DNA of 42,205 nucleotides from Chara braunii (taxonomy: Eukaryota > Streptophyta > Charophyceae > Charales > Characeae): contig BFEA01000027.1 in assembly GCA_003427395.1 (NCBI GenBank), positions 4,409,518 to 4,451,722 on the forward strand, read 5' to 3'. Below the pieces are notes generated by a model, which was not told the origin of the DNA, did no database searches, and worked only from the letters and a program-made list of their open reading frames with translations. Both the position numbers and the translations under genes were made by a program. Below are positions 23,408 to 31,504 of the stretch, one piece after another; within the stretch, counting starts at the first letter, position 1; every line of letters starts with the position of its first letter.

Positions 23408-23690
23408 CTTTTTTTTTTTTTTTTTTTCTGAATGTATCTGGCACAGGTCCTGCGACAGATTCTTTTTGTCTTCCTCTGCATCTGTTGCCTCCGCCTCCCC
23501 GTCTCTTTTCTTCCCGTGGCAGTCTCCTTCGCCTCCCTCGAAGTGGCAGCCCCCCTCGTCTCCTTCCAACAACGAGTGCGACCGAAAGCAACCTGAGTGG
23601 GTCTCCACCACCCATTGTCTCATCTGTTCCTGGAGGTCAGGCCTTTATTTTAACAGTTGGTGGGTGTGCCAACTGAGCTGGCCAGTCGGT
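23408..23690 (-). mobile_element. Putative tRNA-derived SINE, copy 1
   Basis: Read on the minus strand, the head AGCTCAGTTGGCACACCC (about 23662-23681) resembles the D-arm/A-box of a tRNA, and the unit ends about 250 bp later in a long A run (T run at 23411-23429). The head matches a second copy near 24660, sharing AGCTCARTTGRYACACCCA and then TGTTRAAA. No intact B box is seen in this copy. A pol III-transcribed SINE is inferred. Confidence 0.5.
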
Positions 23691-23775
23691 TCTACAGCCA
23701 GTCCCGGGGTGTCATCGTGGAACTGGCTGGCCCCTGGCAAATCAGAAATACTTGGTTTTACTCATCAAGCTCCAT

Positions 23776-23842
23776 TATCTGGATTCGAACACAGGTCTGC
23801 ATTTCTACAGCTCTGTGTGTACTAGCTGAGTTAAGCCCATTG
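23776..23842 (-). other. tRNA-like SINE head with A and B boxes
   Basis: On the minus strand, TTAACTCAGCTAGTA (about 23820-23834) acts as an A box and TGTTCGAATCC (23781-23791) as a B box, with about 29 bp between them, the spacing of a normal tRNA. The 5' and 3' acceptor strands do not pair, so this is a tRNA relic or SINE promoter rather than a working tRNA gene. Confidence 0.5.
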
Positions 23843-23849
23843 GTACCTT

Positions 23850-24630
23850 TGCCAGCCCCTGAACCAGCGCATGGGCCGTGTCTCAACCTGGAAGCAACGC
23901 GTATACAAAAATAAATAAAATTAAAACAAAAATATAATAAAACAGCAGGACGGGGGGGGTTCCATGTGACCAGCTGGCTACAGCTGCATGCCTCCCCACT
24001 GTGCCTTGGGCCGCTCCGCTCTGGCATAGTTTACCGTCTTTCGGGCCTCAACGGGCATGCTCAGGGCATACTCACAATGCAGGTCCCTACGGCCATGCTC
24101 ACACCGCAACCCCAAACCTGCAAAGGTATGCAGATTTGGGACAGACAAATTTGAGGTTTTGGGCATGGTTCAGGTCACACACTGCTGCACCTTTTCAGAT
24201 GGGACACGGCCCCGGCCTTCTGCAGCAATAACGACTTGGTCCTTTGCTGGTCCCACGGCACCATCCAAGTTGTGCAAGAGCTCTTGTGAACGAACTTCCA
24301 CCAATTCTCAAAAATAAAAAAAAATAGAAATAATAAAAATAATAATACAGAATAGGACGGTTTTGCGGTCATCTCCAGCGGTAGCCACAATCTCCTTGGC
24401 CCCGCAGCTCCACAGGCCGCTGACAAAACGGACACACCAATGGTGCTTCAGGGACTCTGGTAAAATCTGCGTGACCAGCCTTGTCCCTCATGGGCGCCGA
24501 CGGGCATGCCCCCACTCAGTTCCTACTGCAGATCGTGGTTGGCGGACGCCGCACCTGCAGAGAGGCGCCCGATGCTCAACTTTTCTTCCGTCTCGCGGGC
24601 CAGTCACCCATCGGCTGACATACACGTTGA
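23850..24630. other. No recognisable gene
   Basis: A-rich stretches (about 23905-23942 and 24308-24350) interrupt mixed-composition sequence. They may be tails of plus-strand retroposons. No coding family recognised. Confidence 0.4.
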
Positions 24631-24634
24631 CTTT

Positions 24635-24690
24635 CTCGGTCCGTGTTTCAACAATTCATGGGTGTATCAATTGAGCTACGCCCCGCTGGT
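24635..24690 (-). mobile_element. Putative tRNA-derived SINE head, copy 2
   Basis: The minus strand reads GGGGCGTAGCTCAATTGATA, a good tRNA 5' end and A box, followed by CACCCATGAATTGTTGAAAC, which aligns with copy 1. The body downstream (towards 24400) is not delimited, and I see no clear A tail. Confidence 0.45.
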
Positions 24691-25597
24691 CCCCGCACAC
24701 AACTCCGGTACCAGCGTTGTCGCCGCGCCCCAGAAACGGGACCGACAAAAAACTAAAGGTAAAAAAAATAAAAATACGAACGTCGAAAACCGGTGCTTTT
24801 GGGGAAGGGAGACTGCCAGTACCACTCTTAGTTCCGCCGACCGGACCTACGGATGGGCCGGCGACAAAATCAAGGGGGGGGTAGCCCCGCCGGGCCCTCA
24901 ACCCCTTGGCGTCTTCAGCCGCTCCGTTGTTCCACCGCCGCCGGCCACCGCCCTCGATCCCTGTACCGTCGCTTTGAAAGTCCCATGCCAGTACCAATAG
25001 TGCTAGTACCCAAGACTGAGACGAACTACTGCAAATTTCAATAAAATTTGTTGCCGCACAGGACGCGGCCTACCAAAATACCTCAAGGCCACTCCTTCGC
25101 CTACGGACCAAACTCCCGACTGTCGACCTATGGCGCCCGCCGCTCATAGGGCCTGGCCCCGTCCACGATTGTCAACCTCCCGCGCCCACCGCGCGGAGGT
25201 CCCTGCTCACGTTCTATTTTCTCTCGCATGCTCCAATCATCACCCAACGCAACACCACTTCCTATGACACATGCCGTATGGACGCAGGTGCACCACGGTC
25301 ACTTCAATAGAAAAAAATTTCCTAGTTTTAACCAAGGCCAAAAAAAAAAAAAAATGCCGGCAGAAACGCCAACTCTATAGCACCAAAATTAAATTCATCA
25401 CGCGCGCCTTAAAAATTGCGCGCCCATACACTCTCTACTTTCCGTCAACCCTTCAGTCAACGCGAACCAAACACAACCGCAACTCGTGCAGCATACTCAA
25501 GTTTCAAACCAAGCCTATTTTCTGTCACTTGCAAAAAAACAGGGCGGATACCCTTGTAAGGGTATTCGCGCCGACAGCGGGGTTGGGCAGCGCCAAC

Positions 25598-25886
25598 CAA
25601 AAGACCTCTTCGAATGTCAAAACGTACTCCCCCTAAGGATGGTTGGGTCTGGCCTCAACCGAAACGCGGCGTCGGGGACCGCCAGTATGCGTTGACTCTC
25701 GAGTCACGCGTACGTGCTTTGGATGTCACGAGCTACTATTGTCTTTCCTTCTTGGCATTTTCAAAGTACGAAGTCGTTTTGCATTTTGAGATAACGGAGT
25801 GGTAATGCTGTGTTCAAATATGCTTGGACTATCTCGCTGCAAGTGTGTCACTACTGTGTAATCACTGCACCGAACTCACTCACCTG
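25598..25886 (+). repeat. Left pseudo-LTR
   Basis: About 285 bp, matching 30139-30420 with scattered substitutions and small indels (for example, GAGTCAC is present here only). It starts CAAAAGACCTCTTCGAATG in both copies and ends at ACTCACTCAC. Such terminal repeats are produced during Penelope-type retrotransposition. A hammerhead-like fold lies within it. Confidence 0.9.
25629..25677 (+). ncRNA. Hammerhead-ribozyme-like fold, left copy
   Basis: All elements of a type-I-like hammerhead occur in order: stem I CCCC (25629-25632) with GGGG (25674-25677); core CTAAGGA (25633-25639) where CUGANGA is expected; stem II GGTTG (25641-25645) with CAACC (25656-25660); GAAA (25661-25664); a three-pair stem III A-C-G with C-G-T and loop CGG; and GTC (25671-25673), the cleavage triplet. 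Two defects are visible: the invariant core G is A, and one extra T lies before stem II. Penelope-like elements are known to carry hammerheads in their terminal repeats. Activity of this copy is doubtful. Confidence 0.6.
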
Positions 25887-26108
25887 TGATCAAGCGCTGC
25901 AACCTGCCAAGGGACCTCACTTGGAACTTGGTGGTAGCGAGGACCAGTTACTAGTTACCAGTTATCAGATTTGACGAAGAAGGATCGCTGCTCTATGATT
26001 GGATCTTACAGTGGAAGTTGTCGAAGACTGTACTATGCTGCGTGAGGGACCAGGTTTACAGGCAGCGCAGTCCAGCCGTGAGGAGAGGGTCGACTGAGGA
26101 GCTGAGCG

Positions 26109-27234
26109 ATGAGGAGCAGGAGAAGTGAGTCGTGGGGAAGACATGAGCGACGAATGGGTTATGAAAGTGGGGGTTGGGATAGCGGAGATGACAGACGCGA
26201 TAGAGGCAGAGAGCGAGGAAGGAGGTATGATGACCGACGGGGGTCGTCAACGGAGGACTATGGGAGAAGAAATGATGGGGGGAGGCAAGTAAAATGTTAC
26301 GAGTGTGGGGAATATGGACGCTATAAGAGTCAGTGCCCCCGGCTTCAAGGAAGACTCACCGGAGGCACGATCTCTTTGAGTCGAGATCTAGAGGAGTCTC
26401 TAAGCTCAGTAGGGAGGATGACGAGGCAACTGCTAGAACAGCAAAGGGAAGCGGAAGAAGTCAAGCGAGAGGCCGAGAAAATGAACAAGAAAGAAGCGGA
26501 AGAGCGAGAAGCAAGGGAGGAAGAAGCGAGGGTCACGTTGCAGAAAAAGTTGGCTAAGGAAGAGAAGGAGAAGAAAAGAAGCTGGGAGTTGAAAAAGTTG
26601 TTAGTGGAACAGCGTGAGGAATACGAGGCGAAATTGGACAAGGTTGTGGGCCTGAGTCGGAAGATGAAAGGAGTCTCAATTGGAAGTAAGAAGAAAGAGA
26701 AGGCAAATGTGACTCCGGTGATGAGCTCCAAAGATGAGGAAGAGACCGAAGAAGAAGCTATGCCCCTTAAAGATAAAAGGAAGCGGAAGAATTCGACGGG
26801 GGAGGTGGAAAATAGCCCGCCGGTTGAAACTCCCAAGAAAATGGGGAAGAATGTTGAAGTTGAGACGCTGACGGGCCAGAAGAGAAAAGGACGAGGAAGG
26901 CCGACCAAAGCGGAGGCTCAAGCAACTCGAGTAATGAAGGGCGAAGACCCATGGGAGGGAGTCCCTGTGGGGGAGAAATTTGCCACTGAAGCAGCATACA
27001 GGAGGCGGTCAGGAAAGCCATCGGATCTTTTATCCGGAGACACTGAAAGCGATGTGCAAAGGGGCAGGTCTACCGTTCTACGGGGTGAACGACGATGTGG
27101 ACACACTGTCCGAGCTACGCGTCACGTACTGCTATCGGGGTCAGAAGACGTCGTGTTCAACGTCAAGCAAGTCTGAGGAGGAAGATCAGATAAGGGGCGA
27201 ATCCCAGGATCCGCAAGGAAAGGCAGACGAGTAA
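26109..27234 (+). pseudogene. Penelope-like element N-terminal region (knuckle, coiled coil, AT-hook)
   Basis: The ATG at 26109 opens a 355-residue frame. Residues 63-76 form a CCHC-type knuckle with one ligand lost: CYECGEYGRYKSQC has Arg at 71 where His is expected, explicable by one base change. Residues about 95-200 are a charged, heptad-like coiled coil (REAEEVKREAEKMNKKEAEE). KRKGRGRPTK near residue 260 is an AT-hook. From about 26990 the plausible protein moves to the next frame (26980-27234), where PETLKAMCKGAGLPFYG resembles a SAP-type DNA-binding helix pair. Together these suggest a nucleic-acid-binding leader to the nuclease and RT. A single original polyprotein broken by frameshifts is likely. 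Confidence 0.6.
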
Positions 27235-27251
27235 GTCTGAAGGATGGAGTT

Positions 27252-27845
27252 TTGGAGTGTCGGAAATGGTGTAAGTTGAATCGCAGTGCCAGAAGTTTGA
27301 TGCCTCTAATAGAAAGAATCTTAAGAAATGCAGTCCTGCTTCTGATTTTAGACAACGAGATTAGCTGGGGAAGGAAGTATGTGGAGTGTATCTGGGAGGT
27401 CTTCGAAAAGACCAAGGGTAAGTGGGATGTTCCTAACTCTTGTGTGTACCTCCTACTGGATCCTTGGTGTAGACCGACCTATATAGGTAAGACAGAGAGA
27501 CTATTGAGCGACCGATGGTCAGAGCATATAGGACGGACCCTGTCGGATTGCGCGACTCGTAAAAATAAGCTTTACCAATGGCTCAAGAAATGGGGGTGGC
27601 AGTCCTATGTGGCAGTTCCGGTGGCGATAGCGGAGGGCCAAGAGCTAATGAGATTGGAAGAAAGGCTGATTAGACGTTGGTGTCCTGTGCTGAATGTTAA
27701 TGGATGGAAGGATGGAATGGAAAAGACAGAAAAAATAAAAATAGGAGAGGAAGACGGGAAAGGAAGAAGAAGAGGAGTTTGTTCTTTGAGAAAGAGAAGG
27801 TGTTGCATTTTCATACGAAAGAAGGGTCGAGCAGAGGAAAGTTAA
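27252..27845 (+). pseudogene. GIY-YIG endonuclease domain of the Penelope-like element
   Basis: The domain nicks target DNA to prime retrotransposition. Numbering from 27252, Tyr66 in SCVYLLLD and TYIGKT (Tyr77-Gly79) form the GIY-YIG pair; Arg88 in SDRWSEHIG is the catalytic arginine; RLEERLI (Glu136 or Glu137) supplies the metal-binding glutamate; and PVLN (Asn148) closes the fold. All key residues are present. The frame is open upstream as far as 27177, so 27252, which is not an ATG, is not a real start. It shares a frame with the 26109 ORF, and after Asn148 the RT continues in another frame (overlap 27704-27845). The N-terminal position relative to RT is the notable feature. Confidence 0.85.
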
Positions 27846-29785
27846 CTGAGGTTATCCGTTCGATTAAAGGAAAACGTGAAAGTATCGTGACTTCAAGCGG
27901 TGGCGGGATCTGGATCGAAGACTGGGGTGTTGTAAGAAGAACCTTCGGGGATTCCGATGTGCAGTTTAATGGAAAAAAAGGGAAGCTCAAGAACGCTAAA
28001 AAATGGTTCGAGGAGGGAGGCGAAGTAAGGCTCCTAAGGATCCGGGAGAGACGACCAGGAAACCCCGGGATGAAAAAACAGCTACATCAGCTGTTGAAAT
28101 GTCCGTGGTCCGTGAGAAAGTTGGAGTCACAGTCGATGGATCAGTTTGCGGAATTGTACATGGAGATTAGAAGCTTTTCGAGGAAAAGTACAAGAAAATC
28201 CCTAAAAGATAAGATCGACGGAGTGGTGAGAAGAAGATTCGGAGTAAGCTTGAGGAAGAGGGTGCTAGTTGGCGTCAAGTATGATGAAAGGATCTCGCGA
28301 ATGGAAATTAGGAAGTTGATGCTAGAGAAGATTAGTACGCAGTGTAAGTCTGTTGCGGAAGCGAAGCTGCGATGTCAGAAGCTACGACTTGTCTGGAGAA
28401 AAAAACAGAGGGTAGGTGGTCTTCTCCATAACCATAGACGAGCCAGTCGTCTCTTGGCTACAGTCTGTTGTTGTGCAAACCTTGACCTCCCACGCCAGGG
28501 AGAACACGTGGCTTTTCGTTTAAGCAGTAGGACTGATGTTGATATGAGGATGTGGAATGGTAAGAATGTGATTCAAGGGATGGTTAGTGAAAGGGATGAT
28601 ATATGGCTCTGTAGAGAACTGAATGATGAGATGATCAAGTCTGGTCTCGAACCCACGTGGACGATACAGCAAGCCAAACGTTGTATACGCAAGGTTCGTG
28701 CGAAGAAGGAGGGTTTGATCGATGAGATCGAAAGGGTGAAAAGGGAATGGGAAGGATTGGTGTTTTGCCCGGTCGATAAGAACTCTACGGAGACCATGGT
28801 AGTTTGTCCAGTTAAGTACGAAGAAGGAATGCGTCAGATGTTCTGGGGTAACCACGCGTTTGATGCGGTGTGGAGAGAGAAAGAGGAGGTCTTGATCCGA
28901 GCAAGGAAAGAGTACAAGGAGAAAGGGCTGGAAAATATTGGAAAATGGGATAACAAAGGGTCATGGGGAAGGACGTATGTCCTACCCAAACATAAAGACC
29001 TTTCAAAATTTTGGCCGATCTCCCCATCTCTTCGAGAGCCAGCGAGGATGGCCAACCAAAGAGTGGCTAAGGCTCTCAACTTCCTCCTGTTCTCCCTTCC
29101 AAAGAGAAGTCACTTCAACACCTTCTTATGGGCTTCCGACCGGTTGATTAGGCAAAAAGAGGGCGTCCCTATGGGGAGATCAAGTAGCCCTCCAATCGCC
29201 TGCATCCTGTGTGCTTTCTATGAGTATGAGTTTCTGACGGGCCTGGGTGCTGACGAGTCGTTAGTGAAAGGGATTAGGCTGGTGGACGATGTATCGATAT
29301 TTGTCTGGCAAGGGTGGGAGAAGAGGAACCAAGGGAAAGCGAGGAAGATTATTGACCGTTTCGAAAAGTCTTATGATCCGAAGTTGTCGTTGAAGAAGAC
29401 GGACGACGGGTCGAATGAGTGGAGCTTTCTCGGGTGTAGGATCAAGATTGAGGACGGGAATGTGTCTACTTGGTTTCGAGAAAAGAATTTCAAAGAGATT
29501 TGGGAAGGAGGCGAGAAGCTAACCTACAGATGCTTCTAAGACTTTGCGTCCTACACGCGTCAGAAACAGAAGAGAATGCTGATCAACGGGATGTTGCATA
29601 GGATTAGGGAATGCTCATCCTCTGCTGAATTGGTTGAAGAAGGATTGCTCTCGTTGAATCGCGAACTGCGAAAGCAGTCGTACCCATTTGACATGTTTGA
29701 ACGCACTTTTTGGTGTTTTGTACGGAAACGTGCGCTGGACTGGGCGGGAGTAGCAAGGAGGGTTACCTTTGATATTCGGGCTTGA
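27704..29785 (+). pseudogene. Penelope-like reverse transcriptase (defective)
   Basis: One frame runs 27704-29539 (611 residues), then a TAA (29537-29539), then continues to 29785 with plausible thumb-region sequence (LINGMLHRIRECS). Recognisable RT landmarks are YVLPKHKDLSKF, then WPI where RPI is expected, GVPMGRSSSPPIACIL (motif B, about residue 487), RLVDDVSIF with catalytic DD at residues 528-529 (motif C), and WSFLGCRI. Only about 50 residues separate WPI from GVPMG, and none resembles motif A with its catalytic Asp, so that part appears deleted. The basic N-terminus (KKKRSLFFEKEK) links to the nuclease. The long region 28000-28900 is typical of the extended pre-RT part in these elements. 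Confidence 0.85.
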
Positions 29786-30138
29786 GGTGTTTAGGCTCGA
29801 ACCTAGAACTTGGCGATTGGTGCTCTGCCTATTTCCTTGCTTTTGTTTTTTGCTTTTTGGTTTTCGTTTTTTGGTCGAAGTCGCACGGGATTTGTTGTTT
29901 TGAATGGATGGATGTTAGAATTTGATACAGGTAGGCTCTAACCTAGTACTTTGCATCTGTTTTCTGCCGATTTGGTGGGTTTTGTGCTAGAGTGTGTAAG
30001 AGGAATAGGACGAGGGACTGTTAGGAACCAGGATAGCATGTCCATACATGGGTTGTTTCGAGAAGGTACCAACAAGAACTAGTATGCGGGTGTCATCAGA
30101 CATATGGGCAGGTACTATTAATAGGATAGGAGCTAATT

Positions 30139-30420
30139 CAAAAGACCTCTTCGAATGTGGAAACGTACTAACCCTAAGGATGGTTGGGTCTGGCCTCAGT
30201 CCAAACGCGGCGTCGGGGACCGCCAGTATGCGCTGACTCTCGCGTACGTGCTTTGGATGTCACGAGCTACTATTGTCTTTCCTTTTCGGCATTTTCAAAG
30301 TACGAAGTCGTTTCGCGTTTTGAGATAACGGAGTGGTAATGTTGTGTTCAAATCTGCTTGGACTATCTCGCTGCAAGTGTGTCACTACTGTGTAATCACT
30401 GCACCGAACTCACTCACTTG
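30139..30420 (+). repeat. Right pseudo-LTR
   Basis: Second copy of the terminal repeat, matching 25598-25886. Its hammerhead-like region (30170-30218) is more decayed: stem I is reduced to two pairs, stem II is interrupted, and the GAAA box reads CAAA. The CTAAGGA core variant is identical to the left copy. Confidence 0.9.
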
Positions 30421-30439
30421 GGCAACGAACGAGGAGGAA

Positions 30440-30553
30440 AGAAAAAAAAAAAAATGAAAAGGTTTTTTTTTTTTTTTTTTTTTTTGATTGATTGATTGAG
30501 TGGTGGGGGAGGGGTCACCTCACCCCCCCGCCACCCACCACGCGCGCGCGCAC

Positions 30554-30588
<35 letters not shown>

Positions 30589-30634
30589 CACTCCCCCAAG
30601 ATCCCGCTGCGCGGGCGGACGAAGGCGCAGCGCG

Positions 30635-30668
<34 letters not shown>

Positions 30669-31050
30669 TCCTAGCTGTTCTTTCTCTCTCTCTCTCTCTC
30701 TCTCTCTNNNNNNNNNNNNNNNNNNNNNNNNNNNNNNNNNNNNNNNNNNNNNNNNNNNNNNNNNNNNNNNNNNNNNNNNNNNNNNNNNNNNNNNNNNNNN
30801 NNNNNNNNNNNNNNNNNNNNNNNNNNNNNNNNNNNNNNNNNNNNNNNNNNNNNNNNNNNNNNNNNNNNNNNNNNNNNNNNNNNNNNNNNNNNNNNNNNNN
30901 NNNNNNNNNNNNNNNNNNNNNNNNNNNNNNNNNNNNNNNNNNNNNNNNNNNNNNNNNNNNNNNNACACAAACACACACAAACACACACACACACATACAC
31001 ACACTCACTCACTCACAGTCAATCAATCAATCAATCAATCAAACCCCTTT
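30440..31050. repeat. Microsatellite cluster around assembly gap
   Basis: In order: A run, T run, a TTGA repeat (30484-30499), CA repeats (about 30550-30591 and 30640-30668), a CT repeat (30680-30707), 257 unknown bases (30708-30964), CA and CACT repeats, and a TCAA repeat (about 31018-31041). The outer TTGA and TCAA repeats are reverse complements, so the cluster is roughly inverted around the gap. All frames through it are artefacts. Confidence 0.9.
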
Positions 31051-31067
31051 TTTGAAGTTTTTTCTTT

Positions 31068-31380
31068 ATTTATTTTCAAATTTTGCATCTGCATTTTTTA
31101 TAAACACCTCATACCCCTGCAAAAAAAACAAAAATTCATTTATGAAAAAATACAGGTGAACTCAGAGACCATATATATCTCATGATAAAAAATGACAAAA
31201 AAAAAATTCAGCTTTTCTTTATTTTTTGTTTTTTAATTTTCTTTAAATCGAATTTAGTTTTTGATTTTTTTAAAATCCTAAACAAAGTCGGATTCCAAAA
31301 AAACAAATATGGGGTTGTAGGGCTTAAAATTCCCTACAACCCCAAATTTGTTTTTTTTTTTTAACCTATTATTTAATTCA
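31068..31380. other. AT-rich spacer with perfect hairpin
   Basis: At 31297-31357 an inverted repeat (left arm AAACAAATATGGGGTTGTAG and so on, right arm CCCTACAACCCCAAATTTGT) of about 26 bp with one mismatch closes on a 9-base loop. It may be a small inverted-repeat element. No coding sequence. Confidence 0.6.
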
Positions 31381-31399
31381 AGAAAATTCTGGTAAAATC

Positions 31400-31488
31400 G
31401 GGTCCACGGCGCGGACCAGGTCGGCCGCGGACGCGGCCCCATCTGCGTCCGCCATCCGAGATCGGACCCGCGGACGCGTCCGCGGGTG
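31400..31488. repeat. Right subterminal CpG-rich motifs with 22-bp palindrome
   Basis: A perfect 22-bp palindrome (31466-31487, centre GACGCGTC) lies 9 bp inside the right end of the class II element, and GGCCGCGGACGCGGCC-like motifs precede it. The inner 17 bp is shared with the left end. It is a likely transposase-recognition region. Confidence 0.65.
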
Positions 31489-31496
31489 TTTCATAG

Positions 31497-31504
31497 GACT
31501 GATG
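31497..31504. repeat. Right copy of 8-bp target duplication
   Basis: GACTGATG, identical to 15382-15389. Immediately downstream the integrase reading resumes with Gly-Gln-Thr-Glu. Confidence 0.85.

Larger units (their letters stand above)
25593..30417 (+). mobile_element. Penelope-like retroelement with upstream GIY-YIG nuclease
   Basis: The element is 4.8 kb. Same-orientation direct repeats of about 280-289 bp lie at both ends (25598-25886 and 30139-30420), the pseudo-LTR arrangement of Penelope-like elements. A near-identical 10-bp sequence flanks it: TTGGGCAGCG (25583-25592) and TTGGGCAACG (30418-30427). Between the repeats come, in order, a zinc-knuckle and coiled-coil region, a GIY-YIG endonuclease, and a reverse transcriptase with LVDD. 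Classical Penelope elements place GIY-YIG after the RT. The permuted order matches the Naiad/Chlamys clade known from algae and animals. Frameshifts, a stop and a missing RT motif mark it as dead. It lies inside the class II insertion, so it arrived later. Confidence 0.85.
15390..31496. mobile_element. 16.1-kb class II (8-bp TSD) insertion, non-autonomous
   Basis: The segment interrupts the gypsy integrase, is bounded by the 8-bp duplication GACTGATG, and has short inverted ends: the left reads CTATGAATACCC and the right, read inward, CTATGAAACACCC. Both ends carry a CpG-rich subterminal zone sharing a 17-bp block (CCCGCGGACGCGTCCGC at 15454-15470 and 31467-31483). An 8-bp duplication fits hAT, P, Novosib or Zisupton/KDZ-type transposons; I cannot choose among them. 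No transposase is recognisable, so it is non-autonomous or gutted. Most of its length is later insertions and repeats. Confidence 0.75.

Noticed and set aside
26345-26908. 187-residue minus-strand ORF
   Set aside because: It is the antisense shadow of the coiled-coil coding region on the plus strand.
25598-30420. Ordinary LTR retrotransposon
   Set aside because: The repeats lack TG...CA ends and a primer site, and the enclosed RT has Penelope-type motifs plus a GIY-YIG nuclease.
30414-31185. Long ORFs across the gap
   Set aside because: They are mostly unknown bases and dinucleotide repeats.
15390-31496. LTR-type or recombination explanation for the integrase split
   Set aside because: The 8-bp duplication and inverted ends fit cut-and-paste insertion; long direct terminal repeats are absent at these boundaries.
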